DNA of 64,000 nt, taken from NCBI GenBank assembly GCA_003605115.1, contig QZKY01000005.1, forward strand, positions 92,648-156,647, read 5' to 3'. The first letter of the stretch is position 1. Every line of letters starts with the position of its first letter. Below, piece by piece: positions 10,126-19,947 of the stretch. The notes under the pieces are model-generated. The model ran no database searches. It was not told where the DNA came from and saw nothing but the letters and a program-made list of their open reading frames with translations. The DNA is from Oxalobacter sp. GTDB lineage: Bacteria; Pseudomonadota; Gammaproteobacteria; Burkholderiales; Burkholderiaceae_D. The translations under genes were made by a program, and so were the position numbers.

Positions 10126-11196
10126 CTAGAGCGTGAATGGATAGGAGCCGAGCAGTTTGAAATAGGCGGCGTGTTCCTTCAGCTCGGACAAGGCTTTGGC
10201 GACTTTCTCATCTTTCGCATGGCCTTCGATGTCGATGAAAAAGTTGTATTCCCAACTGCCAGTGCGTGCCGGACGTGATTCAAAGCGCGTCATGGAGACG
10301 CCGTAGCGCGCGAGCGGTTCCAGCATTTTGTACACGGCGCCGGCCTGATTCTTCACCGACAGCACGACCGATGTCTGATCATTCCCGCTTGGCACGGTTT
10401 GCAGGCGGCCAATGATGGCAAAGCGCGTGCGATTGTGTGGGTCATCTTGAATATGTGCGTGTACGACTTGCAGGTTGTATTTTTCACCGGCCAGTTCACC
10501 CGCTACGGCGGCAACGGAGGCGTCTTCCGATGCCATGCGTGCGGCTTCGCCATTGGAGGCGACGGCCTGACGTTCGATGTTGGGGAAGTGCTGATTCAGC
10601 CAAGCCTGGCATTGCGCCAGCGCTTGCGAGTGGGCGCAAATCAACTTCACCCCTTGCATCGCGCCGGTTTTGGTCATCAGGCTGTGATGTACAGGAATGG
10701 AGAGTTCGCCGCTGATGATGAGCGGACTTTGTAAGAGCAAATCCAGCGTGCGGTTGATGGTGCCTTCGGTTGAATTTTCAATGGGCACCACGCCAAAATC
10801 AGCGGTGCCTGCTTCGGCGGCGCGGAAGACTTCATCAATGGAAGCGCAGGCCATGCCATCAATCGTGTGGCCGAATTGTTGGAGTGCAGCTTGCTCAGAA
10901 TAGGTGCCAGCCGGGCCGAGGTAGGCCACCGTGGTGCGCTTTTCCAGCGCGCGACAAGCCGACATGATTTCACGGAAAATCGTTTGCACGTCTTCATTCG
11001 CCAAGGGGCCACGATTGCGTTCCGCGACACCGCGCAAAACCTGTGCTTCTCGCTCTGGACGAAATACGGGCGCGTCGCTTTTGGCTTTCAAATGGCCGAC
11101 TTTTACGACAATTTCGCCGCGACGACAGAGCAATTCGAGAATTTCCGCATCAATGGCGTCAATTTGATCGCGAAGTGGTTTAAGCGCTTTATCCAT
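10126..11196 (-). CDS. pheA: Chorismate mutase / prephenate dehydratase (P-protein)
   Basis: Bifunctional cytosolic enzyme making prephenate from chorismate and then phenylpyruvate. Order of domains: chorismate mutase about residues 1-90 (LRDQIDAIDAEILELLCRRG), prephenate dehydratase about 92-270 (VAYLGPAGTYSEQAALQQFG, and the VVPIENSTEGTINRTLDLL motif), and a C-terminal ACT domain with the ESRPARTGSWEYNFFID phenylalanine-binding signature. Length 356 is normal. It is followed at 28 bases by hisC. The serC-pheA gap of 194 bases contains a family 2 repeat. Confidence 0.96.
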   Translation of the reverse strand: MDKALKPLRDQIDAIDAEILELLCRRGEIVVKVGHLKAKSDAPVFRPEREAQVLRGVAERNRGPLANEDVQTIFREIMSACRALEKRTTVAYLGPAGTYSEQAALQQFGHTIDGMACASIDEVFRAAEAGTADFGVVPIENSTEGTINRTLDLLLQSPLIISGELSIPVHHSLMTKTGAMQGVKLICAHSQALAQCQAWLNQHFPNIERQAVASNGEAARMASEDASVAAVAGELAGEKYNLQVVHAHIQDDPHNRTRFAIIGRLQTVPSGNDQTSVVLSVKNQAGAVYKMLEPLARYGVSMTRFESRPARTGSWEYNFFIDIEGHAKDEKVAKALSELKEHAAYFKLLGSYPFTL

Positions 11197-11204
11197 GTCT
11201 TTGC

Positions 11205-11320
11205 AATTTCACTCCAAAATAATCCGTGACTTTGTTGGTGTCGTCCGTCTTGTTATTTCTCTGTACTACCAGTACTGTCTGCGGCTCGCCGTCGCGTCAC
11301 AAATCATTTTGGAGCGAAAT
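11205..11320. repeat. Family 2 structured intergenic repeat, copy 1
   Basis: Two 25-base arms, 11206-11230 and 11296-11320, are inverted repeats matching at 21 of 25 positions. All four mismatches become G-U pairs if the minus strand (the operon RNA) is folded. Between them lies TTTGTTG and the core GTACTACCAGTACTGTCTGC. The same core, inside arms of different sequence, occurs at 17778-17882. It sits between serC and pheA, immediately upstream of pheA. Confidence 0.75.
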
Positions 11321-11390
11321 GGGGTTTGCCGAAAAACCACATTGTAGGGCAAATTAAGACGAATAAAGCGTTTCTCAATCAATGCCGCTG

Positions 11391-12491
11391 TTAATGACTC
11401 TGCTCGAAATCCCGCAGGTAATCAACCAAGGCTTGTACGCCTTCCGTGGGCATGGCGTTGTAAATGGAAGCGCGCATGCCGCCCAAAATGCGGTGCCCTC
11501 TGAGATTCGCCAAGCCGCGCTGTGTCGCGCCGGTCAGGAAGGCGTCGTCTAGCGAAGGGTCTTTCAGGAAGAACGGTACGTTCATGCGGGAACGGCAATT
11601 TTTTGCAACCGAGGTGTTGTAAAAATCGCTTGCATCCAGATGGTTGTAGAGCAAGCTGGCTTTGGCGATATTGCGTGATTCGATGGCCGTGACGCCGCCT
11701 TGCTGTTTTAGCCATTGCAGGACGAGACCTGCCATGTAAATGGCAAAGGTCGGCGGGGTATTGAACATGGAATCGCTTTCGGCGACGTTTTTCCAGTTGA
11801 AGGCAGAAGGGCATGAGGGCAAGGCGTGGCCGATCAAATCCTCACGCACGATGGCAAAGGTTAAGCCCGCGATGCCAAGATTTTTTTGTGCGCTGCCGAA
11901 AATCACGCCATATTTCGACACGTTGATCACGCGCGAGAAAATGTTCGACGACATGTCAGCAACAAGCGGAACCTTGCCGGAGTGCGTACGGGTGTCCGGG
12001 TCAAATTGAAACTCCACGCCATGAATGGTTTCGTTGTTGCACAGATGCACGTAAGCAGCATCAGACGACAGCTTCCAGGTCTCCAGTGCAGGAAGTGAGG
12101 TGAAGTGCGAAGCTTGTGACGACGCGGCGATGTTGACGTGCCCGTATTTCTGCGCTTCTTCCAGCGCGCGCTGCGACCAGTAGCCGGTGTGAATGAAATC
12201 GATGATGGCAGGCTTTGCTTTGCGTCCGACCAAATTCATCGGGATGATCGCATTTTGCGCAATCGCGCCGCCCTGCATGAACAAGATGCGGTAATGCGAA
12301 GGGATGGCGAGCAGGTCGCGGAAGTCGTGCAGCGTCGTTTGCAAAATCGACTGAAAAGCGTCGCTGCGATGACTCATTTCCATCACCGACATGCCGCGGC
12401 CTTGCCAGTCCAACATTTCAGCCGCCGCCTGTTGCAACACCGCTTCGGGCAGCGTTGCGGGACCCGCTGAAAAATTGAACACGCGGGTCAT
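11391..12491 (-). CDS. serC: Phosphoserine aminotransferase
   Basis: PLP enzyme of class V converting 3-phosphohydroxypyruvate and glutamate to phosphoserine; it also acts in pyridoxine synthesis. [18 protein letters not shown] opens the protein and the PLP lysine is K203 in [15 protein letters not shown]. Length 366 is typical. The start overlaps the gyrA stop as ATGA, so serC is translationally coupled to gyrase subunit A, the arrangement common in Burkholderiales. Confidence 0.97.
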   Translation of the reverse strand: MTRVFNFSAGPATLPEAVLQQAAAEMLDWQGRGMSVMEMSHRSDAFQSILQTTLHDFRDLLAIPSHYRILFMQGGAIAQNAIIPMNLVGRKAKPAIIDFIHTGYWSQRALEEAQKYGHVNIAASSQASHFTSLPALETWKLSSDAAYVHLCNNETIHGVEFQFDPDTRTHSGKVPLVADMSSNIFSRVINVSKYGVIFGSAQKNLGIAGLTFAIVREDLIGHALPSCPSAFNWKNVAESDSMFNTPPTFAIYMAGLVLQWLKQQGGVTAIESRNIAKASLLYNHLDASDFYNTSVAKNCRSRMNVPFFLKDPSLDDAFLTGATQRGLANLRGHRILGGMRASIYNAMPTEGVQALVDYLRDFEQSH

Positions 12492-15109
12492 GCTGGATCG
12501 CTGTTGGAATCCTCTTCGACGTCGGATTCCAGGATGCGCTGCAAGCCGGAGAGGGTGGTGCCGTCTTCGACCGCAATGAGCGTCACGCCTTGCGTGGCGC
12601 GACCCATTTCACGGATTTCTGCCACGCGTGTGCGGATCAATACGCCGCCGGTGGTGATCAACATGATTTCATCTGATTCATCGACCAGCGTGGCGGCCAC
12701 GACGCGACCATTGCGTTCGCTGGTCTGGATCGCAATCATGCCCTTGGTGCCGCGACCATGACGCGTGTATTCGGCAATCGGCGTGCGTTTGCCAAAACCG
12801 TTTTCCGTTGCGGTGAGCACAGATTGTTGTTCGTTTTCGGCGACCAGTAACGCGATAACCTGCTGATCGTCGTCCAGTGTCATGCCGCGCACACCGCGCG
12901 CCGTGCGTCCCATCGGACGCACATCGTTTTCATCGAAGCGCACGGCTTTGCCCGCGTCGGAGAAGAGCATGACATCATGCTGACCATCGGTCAGCGCAGC
13001 GCCGATCAGGTAATCACCCTCATCCAGATGAACAGCAATAATGCCAGCCTTGCGGGGGTTGCTGAATTCGGAGAGGGGTGTTTTCTTGACGGTGCCGAGG
13101 CTGGTCGCCATGAAGACATAACGATCTTCCGGGAAAGTGCGGTTTTCGCCGGACAGTGGCAACACGACAGTAATTTTCTCGCCATCTTGCAAGGGGAACA
13201 TGTTGACGATCGGTTTGCCGCGCGCATTGCGTGAGCCTTGCGGCACTTCCCACACTTTAAGCCAGTACAAACGGCCGCGGTTGGAAAAGCACAGGATGTG
13301 GTCGTGCGTGTTCGCGATGAAGAGGTGCTCGATCCAGTCATCCTCTTTCGTTGCGGCAGCCTGTTTACCGCGACCACCGCGTTTTTGCGAGCGGTATTCG
13401 GAGAGCGGCTGTGACTTCATGTAGCCGGTATGCGAAAGCGTGACCACCATGTCTTGCGGGGTGATCAAGTCTTCGGTTTCCAGGTCGGTCGCATCGCGCT
13501 CAATTTGCGAGCGACGTCCTATGCCTGCATTTGTACTTTCCGCGCCGCCGTATTCGTTTTTCGCCAACACCAGTTCGTCTGCGATGATGGTGACGACGCG
13601 TTCGGGCTTGGCTAGAATGTCGAGCAGATCGGCGATTTGCACCATCACTTCCTTGTACTCGTTGACGATGCGATCCTGTTCCAGTCCGGTCAGGCGTTGC
13701 AGGCGCATTTGCAGGATTTCCTGCGCTTGATCATCGGAGAGGCGGTACAGACCATCAGTTTGGATACCGTAATGTCTTGGCAAACCTTCCGGACGGAAAG
13801 CCTGGATGCCAGCAACATTTTCTGCGCCGGTGCGGGCAAGCATTTCGCGCACCAAGGAGGAATCCCACGAACGCGCCATCAATTCCTGACGCGCAATCGG
13901 CGGCGTGGGCGCGGCCTTGATGATGGCGATAAACTCGTCGATGTTCGCGAGTGCCACCGCCAGGCCTTCCAGCACGTGGCCGCGTTCGCGTGCGCGGCGC
14001 AAATCATAAATGGTACGGCGCGTGACGACTTCGCGACGGTGCGACAGGAAGCATTCCAGCATTTGCTTCAGGTTCAGCAATTTCGGCTGGCCGTTCACCA
14101 ACGCCACCATGTTCATGCCGAAGGTGTCTTGCAACTGCGTTTGCTTGTACAAATTGTTCAGCACCACTTCCGGCACTTCACCGCGCTTGAGTTCGATGAC
14201 GACGCGCATGCCGGATTTATCCGATTCATCGCGAATGTCGGAGATGCCGTCGAGTTTTTTGTCTTGAATGTTTTCGACTATTCGTTCCAGCAAGGTTTTC
14301 TTGTTGACCTGATAGGGGAGCTCGTCGATGATGATGGCGATCCGGCCATCCTTGCCGAATTCCTCAAAATGGGTTTTTGCGCGCATGACGACGCGGCCGC
14401 GACCGGTGCGATAACCATCGCGTACGCCAGCAACGCCATAAATGATGCCGGCGGTTGGGAAATCCGGCGCCGGAATAATTTCAATCAATTCGTCGATGGT
14501 GCAATCCGGGTGGTGCAGGACATGCAGCGCGCCGTTGATGACTTCGGTGATGTTGTGCGGCGGGATGTTGGTCGCCATACCGACAGCGATGCCGGAGGAG
14601 CCGTTGATCAGCAAATTCGGGATTTTGGTCGGCAGTACCGAGGGCTCCATTTCCTTGCCGTCATAATTCGGTACGAAATCGACGGTTTCTTTTTCAATGT
14701 CGGCCAGAATTTCCCCGGCGATTTTGTCCAGACGACATTCGGTATAGCGCATCGCTGCGGCCGCGTCACCATCAATTGAGCCGAAGTTGCCCTGCCCATC
14801 CACTAGCGTGTAGCGGAGCGAAAAATCCTGCGCCATGCGCACCAGCGTGTCGTAAATCGACTGGTCGCCGTGTGGGTGAAACTTGCCCATAACCTCGCCG
14901 ACGACGCGTGCGCACTTCACATAAGGACGGTTGTGCACGTTGTTCATCTCATGCATGGCGAACAACACACGGCGATGCACCGGCTTCAAACCGTCGCGCA
15001 CATCCGGCAAGGCGCGGCCTACGATCACGCTCATTGCGTAATCGAGATAGCTCTTGCGCATTTCTTCTTCGAGGGAAATCTGGATGGTTTCTTTGGCGAA
15101 TTGCATCAT
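12488..15109 (-). CDS. gyrA: DNA gyrase subunit A
   Basis: Breakage-reunion subunit of type II topoisomerase that introduces negative supercoils. The N-terminal catalytic part carries Tyr122 ([10 protein letters not shown]), and the C-terminal half is a beta-pinwheel with repeats and a GyrA-box-like segment ([12 protein letters not shown]). Numbering from the first ATG matches E. coli. The quinolone-determining loop reads [10 protein letters not shown]: position 83 is Gln, where E. coli has Ser, and Asp87 is kept. The codon is CAG at about 14861-14863. Length 873 is normal. A second ATG directly follows the first (15106) and may be the true start. Confidence 0.97.
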   Translation of the reverse strand: MMQFAKETIQISLEEEMRKSYLDYAMSVIVGRALPDVRDGLKPVHRRVLFAMHEMNNVHNRPYVKCARVVGEVMGKFHPHGDQSIYDTLVRMAQDFSLRYTLVDGQGNFGSIDGDAAAAMRYTECRLDKIAGEILADIEKETVDFVPNYDGKEMEPSVLPTKIPNLLINGSSGIAVGMATNIPPHNITEVINGALHVLHHPDCTIDELIEIIPAPDFPTAGIIYGVAGVRDGYRTGRGRVVMRAKTHFEEFGKDGRIAIIIDELPYQVNKKTLLERIVENIQDKKLDGISDIRDESDKSGMRVVIELKRGEVPEVVLNNLYKQTQLQDTFGMNMVALVNGQPKLLNLKQMLECFLSHRREVVTRRTIYDLRRARERGHVLEGLAVALANIDEFIAIIKAAPTPPIARQELMARSWDSSLVREMLARTGAENVAGIQAFRPEGLPRHYGIQTDGLYRLSDDQAQEILQMRLQRLTGLEQDRIVNEYKEVMVQIADLLDILAKPERVVTIIADELVLAKNEYGGAESTNAGIGRRSQIERDATDLETEDLITPQDMVVTLSHTGYMKSQPLSEYRSQKRGGRGKQAAATKEDDWIEHLFIANTHDHILCFSNRGRLYWLKVWEVPQGSRNARGKPIVNMFPLQDGEKITVVLPLSGENRTFPEDRYVFMATSLGTVKKTPLSEFSNPRKAGIIAVHLDEGDYLIGAALTDGQHDVMLFSDAGKAVRFDENDVRPMGRTARGVRGMTLDDDQQVIALLVAENEQQSVLTATENGFGKRTPIAEYTRHGRGTKGMIAIQTSERNGRVVAATLVDESDEIMLITTGGVLIRTRVAEIREMGRATQGVTLIAVEDGTTLSGLQRILESDVEEDSNSDPA

Positions 15110-15547
15110 TGAGAAGGCTACTTTTCAGGCTTGAACGGACGGATATCGAACAATGCGTTCGCCGGTTTTCAAAACGCCGATTCTACCACGGAGAGGGGGT
15201 GACTCGGCCTTTCTATGGGGGTCGGGGTTCATGAGCGGCGAGAGTGTCATTGAGCGTTCAGTTTCAGGGAAGACAAAAAAATGAATTGGGGGAGGGAAAG
15301 CTTGCGCATCCTTTCTACTCGGAAAGAATGCGCTCGGTTTGAGGCGGCGAAAGAGAGTAATTAAGTACAGAAATGACGATTTGATTGATTAGGCGTAAAG
15401 GCGAAGCCAGTTATTGTGCCACCCTGAAGAGCGATGTAGTAGCACTTGTTTCATGTCCCATGTGTTTTGTGAGTTGTGTCGCGCAATTGGTGACATTACA
15501 GGAAACTGGATGTGCGGCAAACTTTGTAGTATTCACCCGGAGGGAAT
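15110..15547. other. 438-base divergent intergenic region, gyrA / ompA-like
   Basis: No supported gene. It must hold the gyrA promoter (a TAGAAT -10-like box reads on the minus strand near 15180-15185) and that of the first OmpA gene. A clear hairpin lies at 15304-15333: GCGCAT and CTTTC pair with GAAAG and ATGCGC around a six-base loop, with one mismatch and no T-run. The last bases (ACCCGGAGGGAAT) form a strong ribosome binding site for the OmpA-domain gene and are nearly identical to the leader of its paralogue at 16448. Confidence 0.5.
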
Positions 15548-16144
15548 ATGAAAAAAATATACAAACTGACACTTTCTGCTTTAACGGTTCTCGCAACGCC
15601 TGCGTTTGCGCAACAGGCTGTTGATATCAAGGCAAATACGCCCAATAGCGCTTATGTGCAGGATGGCCGTGGGGTTGTTGTGCGCAATGCTGACGGGCAT
15701 TGTTGGCGTACGGGGTACTGGACACCTGCGCAGGCACTCGCTGAGTGTGAGGGCGGCAAAATGGCTAAGGCGACCAAGGTCGCTGTGGTTGCCAGGGAAG
15801 CATACGATGCTGATGCTTTCTTTGATTTTGACAAGTCAACGCTCAAACCACGTGGCAAGGCAAGCCTTGACAAGCTGGCAGAAGACATGAAGGGTGACGA
15901 TATTCAAGTCATCGTCGCGACCGGACACACCGACTCCACAGGAACGGACGCTTATAACCAGGCATTGTCAGAGCGGCGGGCTGAAGCGGTGAAGGCTTAT
16001 TTGATCACGCGGGGCGTTGACGGGCAAAAGATTGTCGCGCAAGGCAAAGGTGAGAAAAAACCTGTATCCGACAATGTGACAGAAGCGGGTCGCGCAGAGA
16101 ATCGACATGTTATCGTCATCGAAGTGCTTCGCAAGGCAAAATAG
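15548..16144 (+). CDS. OmpA-domain outer-membrane-associated protein, paralogue 1
   Basis: Exported protein of 198 residues likely linking outer membrane to peptidoglycan. A signal peptide ends near AFA-QQ (residues 1-21). A short N-terminal region typical of betaproteobacterial OmpA/RmpM proteins follows (SAYVQDGRGVVVRNADGHC, WRTGYWTPAQAL), then a C-terminal OmpA peptidoglycan-binding domain with GHTDSTGTDAYNQ and LSERRAEAVKAYL. No eight-strand barrel is present and there is no lipobox, so it is RmpM-like rather than a true porin. The second copy lies 303 bases downstream with the same leader sequence. A terminator directly follows, so each copy has its own transcript end. Confidence 0.92.
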   Translation: MKKIYKLTLSALTVLATPAFAQQAVDIKANTPNSAYVQDGRGVVVRNADGHCWRTGYWTPAQALAECEGGKMAKATKVAVVAREAYDADAFFDFDKSTLKPRGKASLDKLAEDMKGDDIQVIVATGHTDSTGTDAYNQALSERRAEAVKAYLITRGVDGQKIVAQGKGEKKPVSDNVTEAGRAENRHVIVIEVLRKAK

Positions 16145-16173
16145 CCTTTGAACGCGAGGAGGATCGCATTCAC

Positions 16174-16196
16174 ACCCCGCTCGCGCGGGGTTTTTT
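16174..16196 (+). terminator. Intrinsic terminator after OmpA paralogue 1
   Basis: Stem CCCCGC / GCGGGG with a TCGC loop (16175-16190) is followed by six T. It lies 30 bases after the stop codon. Confidence 0.88.
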
Positions 16197-16447
16197 ATGC
16201 GCCGCGATTCTTGGAAAAAGAAGAATTCGATGAACTTGCGTGGTCTTGGCCATGTAAATGCTGAAAGCTATTTTGTTTGAGGGTAAGCAAAGTGAAACAT
16301 TGGTCATTGTGCGAGACTGCCCCTAGCGTTGACAGCACTGGATCGGCGCATCTTGCTTGTTGCGCTAAGGCATCTTTTAAAGCATGATGTGAAATGGAAC
16401 GGAACGGAACGTAGAACACATTTGATCGCATTTACCCGGAGGAAAAT

Positions 16448-17032
16448 ATGAAAAAAATCTTCAAACTGACTTTGATTGTTTCAGCCATTGTGGCGACCTC
16501 TGCGTTTGCGCAGCAGGCCGGCGATATCAAGGCAAAAACGCCTTATAGTGCGTATGTGCAGGACGCTCGCGGTGTTGTTGCGCGTAGTGCCAACGGCCTT
16601 TGCTGGCGTACCGGATACTGGACACCGGCAGATGCAATCCCGGCATGTGAAGGCGGTGCGCCTGTTGCGGTAGCAGAGCCAGAAGATATCGTATTGGGAG
16701 CAGACGGCCTTTTTGACACGAACAAGGCGGTGCTGAAGCCGGTTGCCCAGGCCAAGCTCGACAAACTCGCCGAAGACATGAAGCGCGTCAATGTCGAATC
16801 CATCATTGTCACGGGACACACCGATTCGAGAGGTGCCGACGCTTACAATCAGAAATTGTCCGAGCGCCGTGCGGAAGCTGTGAAGGCGTATCTGGTGGCC
16901 AAAGGCGTGGATGGCAAGAAGATCACGACCAAGGGCATGGGCGAAAGCCAGCCGGTTGCGGATAACGCCACCGAAGCCGGTCGCCTTAAAAACCGTCGTG
17001 TTGCCATCAAGGTGGTGGGTGAGGCAAAATAG
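16448..17032 (+). CDS. OmpA-domain outer-membrane-associated protein, paralogue 2
   Basis: Paralogue of the preceding gene: 194 residues with the same plan. A signal peptide ends at AFA-QQ, SAYVQDARGVVARSANGLC and WRTGYWTPADAI follow, then the OmpA_C domain (GHTDSRGADAYNQ, LSERRAEAVKAYL). The middle linker differs (PVAVAEPEDIVLGADGLFDT). The leader ACCCGGAGGAAAAT and the codons after ATG nearly copy those of paralogue 1, which indicates a tandem duplication. The last domain keeps the NRRV arginine, where paralogue 1 has NRHV. Its terminator overlaps the start region of ubiG. Confidence 0.92.
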   Translation: MKKIFKLTLIVSAIVATSAFAQQAGDIKAKTPYSAYVQDARGVVARSANGLCWRTGYWTPADAIPACEGGAPVAVAEPEDIVLGADGLFDTNKAVLKPVAQAKLDKLAEDMKRVNVESIIVTGHTDSRGADAYNQKLSERRAEAVKAYLVAKGVDGKKITTKGMGESQPVADNATEAGRLKNRRVAIKVVGEAK

Positions 17033-17060
17033 TCCCGTTTCCGGGTTTTCAGGCTACCCA

Positions 17061-17083
17061 ACCCCGCGCAGGCGGGGTTTTTT
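17061..17083 (+). terminator. Intrinsic terminator abutting ubiG start
   Basis: Stem CCCCGC / GCGGGG with a GCAG loop (17062-17077) is followed by six T (17078-17083). It ends three bases before the ubiG ATG at 17087. The right arm GGCGGGG is the only purine-rich stretch that could serve ubiG as a ribosome binding site. Confidence 0.85.
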
Positions 17084-17086
17084 CAT

Positions 17087-17779
17087 ATGAACGTCGATCA
17101 CACTGAACTGAAAAAATTTGACGATTTGGCGCAGCGCTGGTGGGATCCCACGGCGGAAATGCGTCCGTTGCATGAAATCAATCCGCTGCGCGTGGAATGG
17201 ATTGCGCGTCATGCTGTCTTGCAGGGGCAGATCGTTCTGGATGTGGGATGCGGCGGCGGCATTTTGGCGGAGGCGCTCGCGCGTGAGGGAGCCGAGGTCA
17301 CCGGAGTGGATCTCTCCGAAAAGGCACTCAAGGTTGCCGAGTTGCATGGACTCGATTCGGACGTGTCGGTTCGGTATGAATGCGTTGCGGTGGAAGCACT
17401 GGCGGCGCGCGAACCACAGCGTTACGATGTTGTCACTTGCATGGAAATGCTGGAGCATGTGCCCGATCCGGCGTCAGTGGTGCGTGCGTGCGCGGCCTTG
17501 GTCAAACCCGGTGGCAAAGTATTTTTCGCCACGCTGAATCGCAACCCGAAATCTTTTTTGTTTGCGATTGTGGGTGCGGAATATGTACTGAATCTGATCC
17601 CCAAAGGAACGCACGATTTCACCAAGTTCATCACGCCTGCGGAACTCGCACGCTCTGCGCGCGAAGCGGGTTTGCGCGTCGAGGCGATGGCGGGCTTGCA
17701 TTACAATCCGTTGACGGGCAAGCATGCGCTCACCGACAATACCGACGTGAATTATATGATGGTCTGCACAAAAAACTAA
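17087..17779 (+). CDS. ubiG: Ubiquinone biosynthesis O-methyltransferase
   Basis: SAM-dependent methyltransferase performing both O-methylations of ubiquinone synthesis. [11 protein letters not shown] near the N-terminus and the SAM motif [16 protein letters not shown] (about residues 46-61) are diagnostic; [13 protein letters not shown] is motif II. Length 230 is usual. The start is forced: no other ATG/GTG lies before [11 protein letters not shown], yet the ATG stands three bases after a terminator T-run. Expression must rely on read-through from the OmpA gene or on a very short leader. The gyrA-ompA-ubiG-gph order is conserved in Burkholderiales. Confidence 0.96.
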   Translation: MNVDHTELKKFDDLAQRWWDPTAEMRPLHEINPLRVEWIARHAVLQGQIVLDVGCGGGILAEALAREGAEVTGVDLSEKALKVAELHGLDSDVSVRYECVAVEALAAREPQRYDVVTCMEMLEHVPDPASVVRACAALVKPGGKVFFATLNRNPKSFLFAIVGAEYVLNLIPKGTHDFTKFITPAELARSAREAGLRVEAMAGLHYNPLTGKHALTDNTDVNYMMVCTKN

Positions 17780-17882
17780 TTTCATGTCTAAACCGTCTGA
17801 GGCTTTGTTGCCGTCGCCTTGCCGTACTATTCGTACTGTCTTCGGCTAAGCGTCGCGCCACAGACGATTTGGACATGAAATT
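17778..17882. repeat. Family 2 structured intergenic repeat, copy 2
   Basis: Arms 17778-17799 and 17861-17882 are inverted repeats (20 of 22 positions); they begin in the last bases of the ubiG stop codon. Inside lie TTTGTTG and the core GTACTATTCGTACTGTCTTC, matching copy 1 at 11205-11320, while the outer arms have another sequence. It occupies the ubiG-gph gap. It could act as an RNA hairpin between co-transcribed genes. Confidence 0.75.
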
Positions 17883-17905
17883 TGGATATTTAAACGGGTT
17901 TTTAC

Positions 17906-18583
17906 ATGAACACCGATTTGACACTTTCCCGTCCACGTGCCGTGTTGTTTGATCTGGATGGCACGCTCGCCGACACGGCGCCTGATTTGGCGGCGGCAAC
18001 GAATTTGTTGCGTATTGCGCGCGGACTGGAACCGACGCCCTATGAAAAATTGCGCGCGATGGCTTCGGCAGGCGGTCGCGGGTTGTTGGGTGCCGCTTTT
18101 GGCATCACACCGGAAGATGAAGCGTACCCGGCTTTGTTGAACGAATTTCTCGATAACTACCAGGCGGCGATGGCCGTGCATACACGGCTGTTCGACGGGG
18201 TCGAAACGCTGCTGCAAGCATTGCGTGAATGCGACATGCGTTGGGGTATCGTCACCAACAAGCACATGCGCTTTACCGATTCCCTCGTGTTACAGATTGG
18301 CCTGCACGAAGCGGATTGCGTGATTTCCGGCGACACCACGCCTTTCCCCAAACCGCACCCCGAACCGATGTTTGAAGCCGCGCGGCGCTTGGCGCTGCCA
18401 CCCGAGGCTTGCTGGTACGTGGGGGATGACTTGCGTGACATTCAGGCCGGTCGCGCAGCGGGGATGCGCACGATTGCGGCCGGGTGGGGCTACTGTGTGC
18501 CGGAAGACATGCCGTCATGGGAAGCGGACTGGATTGCGGAGACGCCGATGCAGTTGATGGAATTGATGCAGAGATTGAAGTGA
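17906..18583 (+). CDS. gph: Phosphoglycolate phosphatase
   Basis: HAD-superfamily phosphatase removing 2-phosphoglycolate formed in DNA repair and metabolism. The nucleophile motif FDLDGTLADTAPD has Asp16 and Asp18. The cap domain follows, then GIVTNKHMRFTD (motif II), the KPHPEP lysine motif and GDDLRDIQAGRAAGM (motif IV). Length 225 matches Gph. It follows ubiG by 126 bases filled by a family 2 repeat. Other HAD phosphatases share these motifs; gene order supports Gph. Confidence 0.92.
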   Translation: MNTDLTLSRPRAVLFDLDGTLADTAPDLAAATNLLRIARGLEPTPYEKLRAMASAGGRGLLGAAFGITPEDEAYPALLNEFLDNYQAAMAVHTRLFDGVETLLQALRECDMRWGIVTNKHMRFTDSLVLQIGLHEADCVISGDTTPFPKPHPEPMFEAARRLALPPEACWYVGDDLRDIQAGRAAGMRTIAAGWGYCVPEDMPSWEADWIAETPMQLMELMQRLK

Positions 18584-18597
18584 TGCGCGGCAAAAAA

Positions 18598-18682
18598 ATG
18601 GGGTCAGCAGAAACGGCAAAACCGGGGTCAGCAGTCAAATATCGCGCAGCGAATTTTGACTCTGACCCTGAATTTTGCCGTT
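18598..18682. repeat. Family 1 palindromic repeat, copy B (with half copy)
   Basis: A half copy ATGGGGTCAGCAG (18598-18610) is followed by a full palindrome 18612-18682. The outer arms are AACGGCAAAA and TTTTGCCGTT; within them are GGGGTCAGCAGTCAAAT and TTTGACTCTGACCC around a GCGCAGC turn. It fills the gap between convergent gph and metK and may also serve as a terminator for either, though no T-run is present. Confidence 0.85.
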
Positions 18683-18702
18683 GAGAGAGCAGGTTTTGTC
18701 GC

Positions 18703-19866
18703 CTACTTCCCCGCCTTCGATTTCAGAATCTGCGCTCTGTCCGTACGCTCCCACGTAAATTCCGGCTCTTCACGACCGAAGTGACCGTAAGCAGCGGTCT
18801 TCTGGTAAATCGGGCGGAGCAGATCGAGCATTTGCACAATCCCTTTCGGGCGCAGGTCAAAGGTCTCGGCAATCAAGGCAGACAACTTCTCGTCAGACAC
18901 CACGCCCGTGCCGTAGGTGTTCGCCGTGATGTTGATCGGTTTCGCCACGCCAATTGCGTAACTGATTTGCACCTGGCACTGTTTGGCCAGTCCCGCCGCG
19001 ACCACGTTCTTCGCCACATAGCGCGCCGCATACGCCGCAGAGCGATCGACTTTTGACGGATCCTTGCCGGAGAAGGCGCCGCCGCCATGCGGGCAGGCAC
19101 CGCCGTAGGTATCCACGATGATCTTGCGACCGGTCAGGCCGCAATCGCCTTGGGGGCCGCCGATGACGAAGCGTCCGGTCGGGTTGACGAGATAGCGCGT
19201 GTTCTTCAGCCATTCCTTCGGGAGCACCGGCTTGATGATGTCTTCGATCACCGCTTCTTCAATCGCCTTGTGGCTGATTTCTGGCGCGTGCTGGGTGGAG
19301 AGTACGACCGTGTCCACACTCACAGGTTTGCCGTCCACGTAGCGCAGCGTCACTTGCGATTTTGCGTCCGGGCGCAGCCAGGGCAGGCGGCCATCCTTGC
19401 GAAGATGCGATTGACGCTCGACGAGACGGTGCGCGTAATAAATTGCAGCGGGCATCAGCACCGGCGTTTCATCGCAGGCGTAACCGAACATCAGCCCCTG
19501 ATCGCCCGCCCCTTGGTCGAGATCGATGCCCTTGCCTTCATCCACGCCTTGCGCAATGTCCGGCGATTGTTTGTCGTAGGCGACCAGCACGGCGCAGCCT
19601 TTGTAGTCGATACCGTATTCGGTATTGTCGTAGCCGATACGTTTGATGGTGTCGCGCGCGACGTTGATGTAGTCGATGTTGGCAGTGGTGGTAATTTCGC
19701 CCGCCAGGACGACCAGACCCGTGTTGCACAAGGTTTCTGCGGCCACGCGTGCCGTCGGGTCTTGTTCGAAAATGGCGTCCAGAATGGCGTCGGAAATCTG
19801 GTCAGAGACCTTGTCCGGATGGCCTTCGGAAACAGATTCGGAAGTGAAAAGAAAATCTTGAGACAT
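18703..19866 (-). CDS. metK: S-adenosylmethionine synthetase
   Basis: Makes S-adenosylmethionine from methionine and ATP. Motifs include [20 protein letters not shown] at the N-terminus, the ATP motif [12 protein letters not shown] and the [19 protein letters not shown] loop. Length 387 is standard. It faces away from the acyltransferase genes across a 191-base gap. The product feeds ubiG and other methyltransferases, but no operon link is seen. Confidence 0.97.
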   Translation of the reverse strand: MSQDFLFTSESVSEGHPDKVSDQISDAILDAIFEQDPTARVAAETLCNTGLVVLAGEITTTANIDYINVARDTIKRIGYDNTEYGIDYKGCAVLVAYDKQSPDIAQGVDEGKGIDLDQGAGDQGLMFGYACDETPVLMPAAIYYAHRLVERQSHLRKDGRLPWLRPDAKSQVTLRYVDGKPVSVDTVVLSTQHAPEISHKAIEEAVIEDIIKPVLPKEWLKNTRYLVNPTGRFVIGGPQGDCGLTGRKIIVDTYGGACPHGGGAFSGKDPSKVDRSAAYAARYVAKNVVAAGLAKQCQVQISYAIGVAKPINITANTYGTGVVSDEKLSALIAETFDLRPKGIVQMLDLLRPIYQKTAAYGHFGREEPEFTWERTDRAQILKSKAGK

Positions 19867-19947
19867 TGCAAGCTCCAGTGATTATGATTGAACCATAGTC
19901 GCAGCCAATCACAACCCAGCCTGCGACGCTTTAGCGGATATTTATAG

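Noticed and set aside
15385..16431. Small frames in the gaps around the first OmpA gene (for example minus strand 16195-16431)
   Set aside because: No binding site, signal sequence or recognisable motif; some run across a terminator.
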